A stretch of DNA of 64,000 nucleotides, taken from an uncultured Neomegalonema sp. (GTDB taxonomy: Bacteria; Pseudomonadota; Alphaproteobacteria; Rhodobacterales; Rhodobacteraceae). The notes under the pieces are model-generated. The model searched no databases, was not told where the DNA came from, and was given only the letters and a program-made list of their open reading frames with translations. The number at the start of each line of letters is the position of its first letter. The first letter of the stretch is position 1. A program made the position numbers and the translations under genes. Positions 25,360 through 33,795 of this stretch are shown piece by piece. The stretch spans positions 1 to 64,000 of the forward strand of contig CALLLP010000013.1 of NCBI GenBank assembly GCA_938008165.1. The letters run 5' to 3'.

Positions 25360-26424
25360 ATGCACCAGACTCCGTCAACAAGCATTGAAGATACGCTGCT
25401 CGACCGGATTTATCTCGGATGCAGCGATGCCGCGAGCTGGCTGCGGATGCTCCGCGAAATCTCGGCGTTGCTGAAGATCGAGGATATCGCCTGTTGCCAT
25501 GACACAGCGCGCCTCGCCTCTGAGCGGGTCTTCACCGTTCTCGATCCAGATCGGCTGGATGAGGAGGCATATGGCGCCGTTCTTGAGCAATCATCGCATT
25601 GCGCGCCGCTTGAGGCAGATTTATCCTGCTGCACCCTCATCGGGCCAGAAGATGGCCATGACGGATACTGGCTGATCCTGCGCGATGCCGTTCCGCAAAT
25701 AGAAGCGGCGTTTCTGTTTCGCAGGGAGACCGCACCTTTCACGCGTGACGAAATAACCTTTCTGGTCGATGTATCGCCACATCTGTTTCGGGCCAAAAAA
25801 CTCCGTTCGCATATCGAGAAGACCGCCGCACGAGAACAAACTGCCCTCGCCTTGCTCGATATGCTGAAGACCCCGATCTTTTTGGTGGATACAGATCTTT
25901 CGGTCGTGCTGGCCAATGCCCCGGCACAGACGCTGGAGCGTAACGGCGTGGTCCGGCTGCACAGGCAGCGGCTCAGCTTCGAATGTGCCGATGCCATGAA
26001 GCGTGCTCGTCTGGCCGTAAAGGAGATCGGCTCCGATCAATCGGAGGAGGATCGTCTGATTCGCCTCGATCAGCCGAAAGGCCCGCCGCTTCTTGCGGTG
26101 ATCGAGCCGCTCAATGATCTGTTCCCGAAACACGATCTGGCACCCCAAACCGCCGTCGCCGCCATTTTCCTCAAGGATACGGAAAGGCCGATCCACTCGG
26201 TCGATGCCGTCATGCGCGAAATACATGGCATGCCCCCCGCCGAAGCCCGCCTGGCCGCGGCAATCACCGATGGCCAGACGATCAAGGAATATGCGGCCAA
26301 AACAGGTCTTTCAGAGGTGTATGTCCGCGATCTCTCAAAGCGAATCATGCAACGACTCGGCGTGAGGAGTCAGCCGCAACTGGTCCGTGCGATCATTCAG
26401 GCGACTCCAGAAATCGGGGGGTAG
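25360..26424 (+). CDS. PAS/LuxR-like regulator, paralogue of the divergent one
   Basis: A 354-residue regulator. The order is an N-terminal sensor-like region (DRIYLGCSDAASWLRMLREISALL ...), a PAS-like core (LLDMLKTPIFLVDTDLSVVLANAPAQTL) and a C-terminal HTH of LuxR type (PPAEARLAAAITDGQTIKEYAAKTGLSEVYVRDLSKRIM). The last residues (SQPQLVRAIIQATPEI) align with those of the leftward gene (SRAQLLRLVIQTLPPI), so the two are paralogues. I used the ATG at 25360, which follows GGGGGAAAATGCA at good spacing; an ATG six codons earlier lies within that ribosome site. It reads toward the fimbrial operon and is a good candidate activator. Confidence 0.82.
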   Translation: MHQTPSTSIEDTLLDRIYLGCSDAASWLRMLREISALLKIEDIACCHDTARLASERVFTVLDPDRLDEEAYGAVLEQSSHCAPLEADLSCCTLIGPEDGHDGYWLILRDAVPQIEAAFLFRRETAPFTRDEITFLVDVSPHLFRAKKLRSHIEKTAAREQTALALLDMLKTPIFLVDTDLSVVLANAPAQTLERNGVVRLHRQRLSFECADAMKRARLAVKEIGSDQSEEDRLIRLDQPKGPPLLAVIEPLNDLFPKHDLAPQTAVAAIFLKDTERPIHSVDAVMREIHGMPPAEARLAAAITDGQTIKEYAAKTGLSEVYVRDLSKRIMQRLGVRSQPQLVRAIIQATPEIGG

Positions 26425-26674
26425 GCGCAGCGCCGCACACAACTGCGGGTTTTGCACTGAATTACGCTGTCTATTTTTCCAATCTCGGTCGACCCCCTCC
26501 CAAATGGAGTTATCGCCACCGTTAAAATCTACTTAAGGTTATGTTCTGAGAAGGGACGCGGTGAAGATGATACCTTTGATATTGTGTCATTTTCTACGCA
26601 TCAAAAGCAGATCAGGTAGAATAATGGTAGCCAATTTCACACAGTGCGACTCTACCCTACCGTTTTCACGGGTC
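26425..26674. other. Intergenic region between regulator and fimbrial block
   Basis: 250 bases between the rightward LuxR-like gene and the end of the leftward SCPU-like gene. It is AT-richer than its surroundings (for example GTTAAAATCTACTTAAGGTTATG near 26521). A rightward open frame crosses it from 26561 but has no ribosome site and merges out of frame quality into the next gene; I regard it as an extension artefact. No clear terminator. Confidence 0.35.
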
Positions 26675-27079
26675 TCAATGCGCAATGGCTTCCAATTGCA
26701 GACTCAACTCTGCTGTCATTGGTCCCGTCGCGATCACCTCGATTTCGGTTTCCCGGTTGCGTCCACCCAGCGCATCGATCAGCAACAGGCGATCGCCGAG
26801 GCGCCGAACGGGCTTTCCGTCGTAGAGAATCCGGGTGCCGTCATCGAGACCGGTCATGGCCATCCAAACGCGGAATCCGCGCGGATTATTGCAAAATTCC
26901 TTCAGCCGCGTGACCGTACCCGAATCGGTGGCGCGCGTGTCGAGGACCTCGACCTTACAGACCAGCGGCACCGTCATACTGAGATTAAGGCCGCTGCTGG
27001 CACGGTCGCTGGCATGGACGGCACCGGCGGCGAGGGCGAGAAACAGGGCTGCTCCGGCCCGGAGCATCGAAATAGACAT
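26675..27079 (-). CDS. Exported small protein resembling spore-coat-U/fimbrial subunits
   Basis: A 134-residue protein with a signal peptide (LRAGAALFLALAAGAVHASDR). The mature part opens LNLSMTVPLVCKVEV and continues to LKEFCNNPRGFRVWMAM, so it has one Cys pair, in the manner of pilin-like SCPU domains whose first strands carry a disulfide. It is shorter than the other subunits here and lies on the opposite strand, head to head with the first subunit gene; the two ATGs are 3 bp apart. A second start at 27067 is possible. It may be a minor subunit or a related exported protein. Assignment to the fimbrial system rests on weak similarity and position. Confidence 0.6.
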   Translation of the reverse strand: MSISMLRAGAALFLALAAGAVHASDRASSGLNLSMTVPLVCKVEVLDTRATDSGTVTRLKEFCNNPRGFRVWMAMTGLDDGTRILYDGKPVRRLGDRLLLIDALGGRNRETEIEVIATGPMTAELSLQLEAIAH

Positions 27080-27082
27080 GGC

Positions 27083-27646
27083 ATGTCTCCTGTCACGACT
27101 AAGGGGAGCGTGTTCAGGTTTCTGACTATCGCATTGGGGATAATTTTCCCTTTATCCGGCGCGGTGAATGCGCAGGAGACCCTGACAATGACGGTTGAGG
27201 GCGAGGTGGCTCCGTCCTGTTCATTCGAGTTTACAGATGATTCGCTGACATTGGAGGGTGATTTGCCCGGTGCCTTGAGCGGCACGGCGAGTTTCATGGT
27301 CGATTGCAATACACCCTTTGCCTACAGCTTGATCTCCGCGAACGGAGCGCTGGCGCATGACGGCTCGATGCAGTTGGCGAGCACCTCGGACATGATCGCC
27401 GGGTTCGTGCCCTACAGCGTGACAACCACCATTCCGCTGGAAGACGGCGATACGCCAGAGATCAGCGATACCTGCGACAGTGCGGATATTCTGGATGGTG
27501 TGGGCGGGTGTTCCCTCACCGATTCTGGCACGTCCATCGCGCTCGACAAGACTGGCACAGTGGAAATCAGCGCACCAGCCACAGGCGGACCTCTGCTCGC
27601 GGGCGAATACGCCGACACCCTGACCTTGACCGTTACCGTTCAATAG
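27083..27646 (+). CDS. Spore coat U (SCPU) domain fimbrial subunit
   Basis: A 187-residue exported subunit. The signal peptide (FRFLTIALGIIFPLSGAVNA) is followed by a beta-sandwich protein starting LTMTVEGEVAPSCSFEF and ending GPLLAGEYADTLTLTVTVQ. The end pattern PLLAGxYADTLTxTV is shared by all subunits of this operon and is the donor/acceptor-strand type end of Csu/SCPU pilins. Cys pairs (CSFEF, DCNTPF, CDSAD ... GGCSL) fit disulfide-stabilised pilins. No ribosome site is obvious before the ATG at 27083; a GTG at 27109 directly after AAGGGGAGC is an alternative. The frame is open back to 26561, which I regard as fortuitous. Confidence 0.75.
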   Translation: MSPVTTKGSVFRFLTIALGIIFPLSGAVNAQETLTMTVEGEVAPSCSFEFTDDSLTLEGDLPGALSGTASFMVDCNTPFAYSLISANGALAHDGSMQLASTSDMIAGFVPYSVTTTIPLEDGDTPEISDTCDSADILDGVGGCSLTDSGTSIALDKTGTVEISAPATGGPLLAGEYADTLTLTVTVQ

Positions 27647-27665
27647 TATGATGGAGATGTTTGAT

Positions 27666-28259
27666 ATGAAAAGGTTTTTGACCGCAACCGCCATTGTGGC
27701 GCTATCGGCCAATATGGCGATGGCAGAAGACAACGATCCGGAGGAAATCAGTCTCTCTGGTGCTCAGACGAATACCTGCGTGATCAACCTACCTTCCGGA
27801 ACGGCCGATTCATCGATTGAATTCGATCTCGATGGCGCAGGCGAGGAAGACGCGATCGTCAATGCAACCGAAGAGAGCTTCACCTACGGGGATAGCTACT
27901 GCAACTTTGCACATTCGATCTCGATCACCGCGGCTCAAATGTCACGGATTGCCGAGGCGGGTAATCCGTTCAACGGCGCGAACAGCGATACGTTTAACGA
28001 TACGATCGACTACACCGTGACCGTTTCTAACTGGGATGAAAGCGCCGGAACCCTGGAGGCGGATACGTCTTCACGCGATTCAGGCAACGACGTCGCCTTT
28101 GCCAACATCAATACGGCCTATCGCAACGATGCCGTTCCCGGCGGAACCGGCAATACGAATGACGGTCTGGAAGTCGTTGTGACGACCATCGCGCAGACCG
28201 ACCCCCTTCTCGCCGGTTCCTATAGCGGAACAGTGACGATCGAGATCAAACCGCAATAA
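27666..28259 (+). CDS. Fimbrial structural subunit (SCPU-like), paralogue A
   Basis: A 197-residue exported protein beginning MKRFLTATAIVALSANMAMAED, with a GGAG ribosome site nine bases before the ATG. The mature chain is strongly acidic and Thr/Ser/Asn-rich. It shares GDSYCNFAHSISI, the N-terminal CVIN Cys, and the ending DPLLAGSYSGTVTIEIKPQ with the next gene, showing recent duplication. Only two Cys are present (TNTCVIN and SYCNF), consistent with one disulfide. It should be polymerised by the chaperone and usher encoded downstream. Confidence 0.78.
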   Translation: MKRFLTATAIVALSANMAMAEDNDPEEISLSGAQTNTCVINLPSGTADSSIEFDLDGAGEEDAIVNATEESFTYGDSYCNFAHSISITAAQMSRIAEAGNPFNGANSDTFNDTIDYTVTVSNWDESAGTLEADTSSRDSGNDVAFANINTAYRNDAVPGGTGNTNDGLEVVVTTIAQTDPLLAGSYSGTVTIEIKPQ

Positions 28260-28336
28260 TGCACCTATTTCCCTGCTTCTGGCCCGGAGCAGGTGGATTA
28301 ATTGATCATGGGCAAATGTTGAAAAGGACCTGAGCT

Positions 28337-28945
28337 ATGAAAACTCGTTTTCTTGTTTCCACCGTCTCCGCCCTGTCGATGCTCGGCGGCGCTGCTTTCG
28401 CAAATGATACCGCTACCGATGATCTGGACCTGGAAGGTACACAGGCGAATGTCTGCGTATTGACCGCACCAGCAGACACCGATGTTGCTCTTGGAACGCT
28501 CGGTGGTGATGACGCCGTGCTTGCATCTGGCGACATCGATGCGGAAGTCAGCTTCGGCGATTCCTATTGTAATTTTGCCCATACCCTGACGCTTTCGTCG
28601 GAGAATGGGGCGCTGGTTAATGACGATGCAGACGGTCTTGCCGCCCCCGGCACGTCGGACGACATCGCATCCTCGATCGATTACATCGCTGCCATTGCCG
28701 ATGGCGAATGGGGTGCCGCTTTGACGCTGAACACGAGCACTGACACTGAAACGGGTGCCGCTGAAGATAACGATGTCGACATCGACACCGCATTCCGCAA
28801 TGACGCAGCGGCCACCGGCGGTAATGGCGATGCAAACGGCCTGACCGTAACGATCGATGATCTGGGCGGTGACGTCGACGGCACACCTCTTCTGACCGGC
28901 ACTTATGCAGATACCCTGACGGTTACACTCGGACCACAGGCATAA
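28337..28945 (+). CDS. Fimbrial structural subunit (SCPU-like), paralogue B, probable major pilin
   Basis: A 202-residue exported protein (signal MKTRFLVSTVSALSMLGGAAFAND), extremely rich in Asp, Ala and Thr, with a single Cys pair (ANVCVLT and GDSYCNFAHTLTL). It ends GTPLLTGTYADTLTVTLGPQA. It has the best ribosome site of the operon (AAAAGGA, 8 bases) and is followed at once by a strong terminator-like hairpin, both features of an abundantly made major subunit. Paralogue of the preceding gene. No Walker or catalytic residues; a purely structural role is expected at the cell surface. Confidence 0.8.
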   Translation: MKTRFLVSTVSALSMLGGAAFANDTATDDLDLEGTQANVCVLTAPADTDVALGTLGGDDAVLASGDIDAEVSFGDSYCNFAHTLTLSSENGALVNDDADGLAAPGTSDDIASSIDYIAAIADGEWGAALTLNTSTDTETGAAEDNDVDIDTAFRNDAAATGGNGDANGLTVTIDDLGGDVDGTPLLTGTYADTLTVTLGPQA

Positions 28946-28964
28946 TCCTCGTTTGAAACGGCTT

Positions 28965-28996
28965 GGCGGAGACGCTTCTGCGCCTCCGCCATTTTT
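28965..28996 (+). terminator. Terminator/attenuator after the putative major pilin
   Basis: An 11-bp stem GGCGGAGACGC (28965-28975) with GCGCCTCCGCC (28980-28990), one A-C mismatch, a four-base loop TTCT, then ATTTTT. It sits 20 bp after the pilin stop and 27 bp before the chaperone start, so readthrough would set a pilin excess over chaperone, usher and tip protein. Confidence 0.85.
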
Positions 28997-29022
28997 CAAT
29001 GTTTGTTTTGTTCAGGGTTATC

Positions 29023-29787
29023 ATGCGCGCATTCCTGTTTTCTCTTTTCGTGATGTTCTCGATGCCGCTCGCCGAGGTATCGGCAATGCAGGTCAACCCT
29101 CTCGTCATCGAGATGGAAAGTGTCGGCTCACGCTCACGTGGAAATATTTCGATTTCCAACCCCTCTAACCGCCCCTTGCCGGTCGAATTCGAGATCCAGC
29201 GCTTCAAGGTGGATTCGAATGGCGACGTGGTGATTCTAGGGAACGGCGAGGATGACTTCCTGATCTTTCCGCCTCAGGCAATCGTACAGCCCTTCGGGCG
29301 ACAGAATGTCAGGGTGCAGTGGCTCGGCAATCCCGATATCGCCGCCAGCGAACATTTTTATATCGTCGCAAAGCAAGTGCCTGTCGAGGTCGACCGGACA
29401 CAGAAAGTGTTCGTGCAGATCGTCTTCAACATCCGCACCATGGTAAATGTGAAGCCGCCCATCGGAGACCCCGCCCTGTCGGTTTCCGCCTCTGGCATCG
29501 AATCCGACGAAAAGGGGCAACGCCGGATCTGGGCAACCATCAACAATGCCAGCTCCGTCCATGCTGCATTGGGCCAGAGCACCCTGCGTCTCTCGGCCCT
29601 TGACGGATCGGGGGCCGTGCTATGGTCGATTAATCCCAACGCCTCCCAGCGTGGCAGCCGAATCGGCGTCGGCCTTGTTCCAGCCAAGGGCAGCCGTCGC
29701 TACGTATTTCCCTTTGAAATTCCGGCTGATGTCGCCGCCCGTGCCACTGCGGCGCGGGTCGAGATCACCGCAAGAAGACCGCGGTAA
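29023..29787 (+). CDS. Periplasmic pilus chaperone (PapD-like, SCPU/Csu type)
   Basis: A 254-residue PapD-family chaperone with signal peptide (MRAFLFSLFVMFSMPLAEVSA). The first immunoglobulin-like domain shows MQVNPLVIEM, GNISISNPSNRPLPVEFEIQRF and the assembly-site strand DDFLIFPPQAIVQPFGRQNVRVQWLG with the conserved Pro/Arg; the second domain begins near KPPIGDPALSVSASG. Its job is to bind and donate a strand to each subunit before delivery to the usher. The ATG at 29023 follows CAGGGTTA. The usher gene begins 5 bp after the stop. Confidence 0.92.
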   Translation: MRAFLFSLFVMFSMPLAEVSAMQVNPLVIEMESVGSRSRGNISISNPSNRPLPVEFEIQRFKVDSNGDVVILGNGEDDFLIFPPQAIVQPFGRQNVRVQWLGNPDIAASEHFYIVAKQVPVEVDRTQKVFVQIVFNIRTMVNVKPPIGDPALSVSASGIESDEKGQRRIWATINNASSVHAALGQSTLRLSALDGSGAVLWSINPNASQRGSRIGVGLVPAKGSRRYVFPFEIPADVAARATAARVEITARRPR

Positions 29788-29792
29788 TCACA

Positions 29793-32240
29793 ATGCGATC
29801 TTTTCTCTCCACAACTGCCTGCGCCGCATTCATTGCGGCGTTTTGCATTGGACCGATAAGTGTACCGAATACAGCGTTTGCGCAGGTGCTCAACCCGACG
29901 GGCCGCGCTGTCGCGCTGTCGGTGCCCCTGCGCGAACGCGGCCGCATCTTGGGCGAAGTGGTCATGCACCTGTCGGCAACCGACGCTATCGCGATCGACG
30001 CCGATACCCTGACCACCTTGCTCGATCCACTGCTGACGGAAGCGGCCACCGCACGCCTGCTATCCGCCGCCGATTCCGATGGGCGGATCGGGCCAGACAC
30101 CCTTGCCGACGAAGGCTTCACGCTCGAATACGACCCCGCCGAACTGGCCTTGGCGATCACGGCCCCCGGTTCAGCGCGGGAACGCGAATCACTATTCGCA
30201 AGCCGACAGAGCCGCGAGCGCCCGGAAATCGGGATCGAGCCGACGGATATCTCGTTTTACACGAATATCCGCGCCGGGCTGGATGTGGACGATTTCGAGA
30301 TCGACGACAATACCGTGAACAATCTCACCCTGCGCTTCGACAGCGTGCTGGCCGTGCCGCAACTCGACCATGCGGCACTGGAGGCAACGTCTTCGCTGAA
30401 TGGCGACGGCGAATTCGATTTCGGCTCCGCTCGTATCGTTTATGATCAACCGGAGCGGGACCGTCGCTGGCGTTTCGGGCAAGTTACCTCTCCCACCTTG
30501 GGCGTCGAAGGGGGCGAGAACGCTTTTGCGCTTCAAGTCGCCAGCGAACAGGTCCGCCTGCGCCGTCAGGACACTGCCATCGAAACCGGCCCAACCACCT
30601 TCACATTGGAGCGCGAAAGCGAAGTCCGTATTCTCGTGAACGGCGTGGTGACGCGCAGCTTTCTGCTGCAACCGGGTAATTTCGACATCCGGGATTTTCC
30701 GGTCAACGAGGGCCTGAACCGCATCACGGTCGAGGTTGAGGACGATCTGGGCCGCCGTGAATTGCTGACCTTCGATACCTTCAACGACCGCCGCCTTCGC
30801 CCGGTCGGCGAGGATGCCTTCGCCCTGACGGTCGGGGTTCTGGAGGAAACCGGCAATGATGATTTTCAGTTCGATGGCGCTTTTGTCGCCGGTTTCTACG
30901 AACGCGGGGTGACGGAGCGGGTGACGGCGGGCGCCTATGCCAAGCTATCGCCAGATGCACAGGTAGGCGGGGCGGTCGCCACGATATCGGCCCTCAACAG
31001 CCTGTTTGATTTCGAGGTTGCGGCCTCCAATTCCGACGATGATTTCGGGGCGTATGGCGCGATCGGTGTCAGCTCGGTCTGGTTTCCAGATGGTGATCCG
31101 CTCGATGCGCGATCCTTGACCGCGACCGCCCGTGTACAGAGCAGGGATTTTACCACCTCCCTTCAGGGACTCGGCAGTACCGGAAACAACAAATTCGATC
31201 TCTCTCTCGGCTATTCGCAAAATCTCGGACCCTGGCGGTTCAGCGTGGGAGCGAATGCAGAACTGGACGCCTTCGATGGGTCGGAGGATACGTATAACGC
31301 CCGCATCGGCATGGGACGTAACTTCGGAGCCTTCAGTTTCTCGGCCGATCTGGGCTATGAATTCGGTGATGAAGACGATGTAACCGGCTTTTTGCGCTTA
31401 TCCTATCGCATCGACCCATTGAGCGATATCGATGCCCGCTATGATCTGCGACAGGATGAGCTGCGCTCCACCTATCGCCGCCGCTCCGAACGCAACGGGG
31501 TAGGGGCGTGGAATGCGAGCGTCACCGCCGCATATTCGATCGAGGATGAACAGCCCGATCTGGGCGGTAGTTTCAGCTATCAGGGGAATCGCGGCGTCGT
31601 CCGGCTCGCCCATGACCTCGATCTCGAAACGCTGGATGGCGACGAAATCGGTCAACGGACATCATTGGATTTAGAAACATCGATTGCGATTGCAGATGGC
31701 AAGATCGGGGTTGGGCGGCGGATCAATGACAGTTTTGCGCTCCTTTATGGTCATTCCAGCCTTTCGGGTGAGCCGGTCTATGTGAACCCTTCGGAAGATG
31801 AGTATCTGGCGCGCTCCGGCCTTCTGGGTGCGGCGGTCGTGGATGTGCGCGATTACCGCGATAATTTAGTGGATTACGACGTGCGCGAAGCGCCTCTGGG
31901 CTATGACCTTGGCACCGGGGTATTCAATGTGAATCCCACCTATCGCAGCGGGTATGCCCTGCGTGTCGGCAGCGCCTTTTCGGTCACCGCGCTGGGTGAG
32001 CTGACGGATGCCGATGGCGAGCCTGCCGCATTGCTGATCGGCACGGCTCGCTCGCTCGACGACGAGGATGCGCCGGTTGTCTCGGTCTTCACCAACCGTC
32101 GCGGACGGTTTGCGATGCAGGGGATCGGGCCGGGCCGCTGGCGCATCGAATTCGAAGGGGGCGATGCGCCCCAATTCACGATCGACATTCCTGAGGACGC
32201 GACCGGTCTCGTGCGCCTCGGCGTTATTCAGGCGGAGTGA
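29793..32240 (+). CDS. Outer-membrane fimbrial usher (FimD/PapC family)
   Basis: An 815-residue usher that threads chaperone-subunit complexes through the outer membrane. After the signal region, an N-terminal domain (LNPTGRAVALSVPLRERGRILGEVVMHLSA) precedes the barrel. Usher landmarks are FTLERESEVRILVNGVVTRSFLLQPGNFDIRDFPVNEGLNRITVEVEDDLGRRELLTFDTF (plug/barrel entry) and a C-terminal RGRFAMQGIGPGRWRIEF domain. It is of the shorter, archaic/sigma-clade type, in keeping with the SCPU subunits. It is tightly coupled to the chaperone gene upstream and the tip subunit gene 5 bp downstream. Confidence 0.93.
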   Translation: MRSFLSTTACAAFIAAFCIGPISVPNTAFAQVLNPTGRAVALSVPLRERGRILGEVVMHLSATDAIAIDADTLTTLLDPLLTEAATARLLSAADSDGRIGPDTLADEGFTLEYDPAELALAITAPGSARERESLFASRQSRERPEIGIEPTDISFYTNIRAGLDVDDFEIDDNTVNNLTLRFDSVLAVPQLDHAALEATSSLNGDGEFDFGSARIVYDQPERDRRWRFGQVTSPTLGVEGGENAFALQVASEQVRLRRQDTAIETGPTTFTLERESEVRILVNGVVTRSFLLQPGNFDIRDFPVNEGLNRITVEVEDDLGRRELLTFDTFNDRRLRPVGEDAFALTVGVLEETGNDDFQFDGAFVAGFYERGVTERVTAGAYAKLSPDAQVGGAVATISALNSLFDFEVAASNSDDDFGAYGAIGVSSVWFPDGDPLDARSLTATARVQSRDFTTSLQGLGSTGNNKFDLSLGYSQNLGPWRFSVGANAELDAFDGSEDTYNARIGMGRNFGAFSFSADLGYEFGDEDDVTGFLRLSYRIDPLSDIDARYDLRQDELRSTYRRRSERNGVGAWNASVTAAYSIEDEQPDLGGSFSYQGNRGVVRLAHDLDLETLDGDEIGQRTSLDLETSIAIADGKIGVGRRINDSFALLYGHSSLSGEPVYVNPSEDEYLARSGLLGAAVVDVRDYRDNLVDYDVREAPLGYDLGTGVFNVNPTYRSGYALRVGSAFSVTALGELTDADGEPAALLIGTARSLDDEDAPVVSVFTNRRGRFAMQGIGPGRWRIEFEGGDAPQFTIDIPEDATGLVRLGVIQAE

Positions 32241-32245
32241 TACCC

Positions 32246-33157
32246 ATGCGCGAATGCTTTTTCGGAATCGCTGTCTCGACCTTTTTCGCGATGGGCACCG
32301 GCGCAGCGATGGCCTGTGCGGTGACCGATGCGACGCTGACCGGCAGCACGCTCGCCTACAATCCCTTTGCGGCGGCTGAGGCAGTGGAGACATACGACCT
32401 TGTGCTGACAACTGACGGGAATTGCGGTCAACTCATCGTTCAGGCGCTCTTTCCATCATCAGGCGATGGCAGGCCCGCGAATTTGCCGTTCATTATACTG
32501 ACGGATAATGTGGGCAACACGGTTTTCTACAGCAATGCATCGGGATCACCCGGATCCTTCGTGACCCGGTCCACAACCACATCCGATCCGGTCCGGACCC
32601 TGACATATTATGTCCAGACCGATGCGGATCAGGCATTCCTGACCCCGGTATCGGAAACCGGGGTGCCCATCAGGTTTCAGGTGACCGAGATGGGCAGCAC
32701 CGAAATCGAGATAGACCTGAACCGCGATGTCTCCGTTGAGGTCGTTCCGCATCTATCGGCGCATTTTGCCGGGACCAGCGCATCGGGAGCGACGCATACA
32801 CTTGATTTGGGCGTGTTGAGCCGGGACGCGACGACCGAAAAGATGATCGGCATCGCGCTCGAAACCAATGTGAATTATACGATCGCTTTCAGCAGCCTCA
32901 AGAACGGCATGCTCGAAATCAAGGATGACGACAGGGTCACAACGGCATGGCAGATTCCCTATGCCCTTGAATTCGACGATGACATCGTCACGTTCAACGC
33001 CGCCGAAACGCCGACGACCCCCGTGGCCTTGGATGCGCCTCTCGATGGCACCCCCTCGCATAGATTATCGGTCGAGGTTGCTCCGGCGGCGGTTGGCAAG
33101 GTTCGGGCGGGGACTTATTCGGATACGATCACTGTGACGATCGCGCAGCGCAACTGA
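32246..33157 (+). CDS. SCPU-domain tip subunit/adhesin
   Basis: A 303-residue exported protein, the last and largest subunit gene of the operon, which by analogy with CsuE is the tip adhesin. After the signal (VSTFFAMGTGAAMACA) come an N-terminal adhesin-like domain (residues about 20-160) and a C-terminal SCPU pilin domain (HFAGTSASGATHTLDLGVLSRDAT ... VAPAAVGKVRAGTYSDTITVTI). The ATG at 32246 has GGCGGAG nine bases upstream; a GTG at 32237 overlapping the usher stop is the alternative. No terminator follows; the leftward lasso B2 gene ends 19 bp away. Confidence 0.85.
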   Translation: MRECFFGIAVSTFFAMGTGAAMACAVTDATLTGSTLAYNPFAAAEAVETYDLVLTTDGNCGQLIVQALFPSSGDGRPANLPFIILTDNVGNTVFYSNASGSPGSFVTRSTTTSDPVRTLTYYVQTDADQAFLTPVSETGVPIRFQVTEMGSTEIEIDLNRDVSVEVVPHLSAHFAGTSASGATHTLDLGVLSRDATTEKMIGIALETNVNYTIAFSSLKNGMLEIKDDDRVTTAWQIPYALEFDDDIVTFNAAETPTTPVALDAPLDGTPSHRLSVEVAPAAVGKVRAGTYSDTITVTIAQRN

Positions 33158-33176
33158 TTACCCGACAAATCCGCGA

Positions 33177-33713
33177 TCACGCAAAGCTCATGAGGGGCAG
33201 ATATGCGGAAACATCTGGGCCGCCGATGACCACGCGGTCCCCGACTTTGAGCCATGCATGTCCGGCATGATCGCGCTCGCGCTGGGCCGCATCTCGAAAA
33301 ACCCCGATATAGGCGGTTGCGGGAATGCCGCGCCAGCGCAGGGCCAATCGGGTCGCGACCGCCTGTTCGATGCACAAGGCCCGGAAAGGCATGTTCGGTG
33401 CCAGCCCCCGGATCGCACGGGCAACATGCTCGGCCCGCGCGATATCGTCGGCGCCGACCGCACCGCCATGCACACGCTGCGCGATACCCAGAAGACGCGT
33501 GTAACGGTGCATGGGAAGGATACTCAATATCCGGGCGAGGCAGAGCAGCACGAGGGCTTCGACCAGCACGAACCGATAGGTTCCGAGAATACGCAGAACA
33601 GTGCGGGGGGCAGAACCGATCATATGCGTTCCGGTCGAGAAAACCGACCCCGCCACGGCAGACAGGGTATCGGTATGACAAGGGATGCCAATCACCACCT
33701 TATCCCCGCGCAT
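33177..33713 (-). CDS. Lasso peptide B2 protein (transglutaminase-like leader protease)
   Basis: 178 residues in the long frame. The Transglut_core3-type fold typical of lasso-peptide B2 leader peptidases is evident: EALVLLCLARIL near residues 52-63, the catalytic Cys in PFRALCIEQAVATRLALRWRGIPATAYIGV (Cys114), the catalytic His in GHAWLKVGDRVV (His152) and an Asp in GGPDV. It would cleave the leader from the precursor with help from the PqqD-like partner. The N-terminal 30 residues are atypical; an ATG at 33623 would give a 148-residue protein of normal B2 length, so that start is a serious alternative. It is divergent from the precursor gene. Confidence 0.88.
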   Translation of the reverse strand: MRGDKVVIGIPCHTDTLSAVAGSVFSTGTHMIGSAPRTVLRILGTYRFVLVEALVLLCLARILSILPMHRYTRLLGIAQRVHGGAVGADDIARAEHVARAIRGLAPNMPFRALCIEQAVATRLALRWRGIPATAYIGVFRDAAQRERDHAGHAWLKVGDRVVIGGPDVSAYLPLMSFA

Positions 33714-33734
33714 ATCCGGGGTTCAACAGCGTGA

Positions 33735-33763
33735 TTGACGGTCACTCGCACAGGTTTTATCAA
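33735..33763 (+). promoter_or_regulatory. Predicted promoter of the lasso precursor gene
   Basis: A -35-like TTGACG (33735-33740), 17-bp spacer, and -10-like TATCAA (33758-33763). Transcription would begin around 33770, leaving a leader of about 25 bases with CGGAA before the ATG at 33796. The match to sigma-70-type spacing is good; the -10 element differs from consensus at two positions. Confidence 0.55.
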
Positions 33764-33795
33764 CAAAAAATTAACAACGTAATCGGAATGCTGCA

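Noticed and set aside
26561-27082. N-terminal extension of the first fimbrial subunit frame.
   Set aside because: No ribosome site or homology-like content; it overlaps the opposite-strand gene, and a signal peptide starts at 27083 or later.
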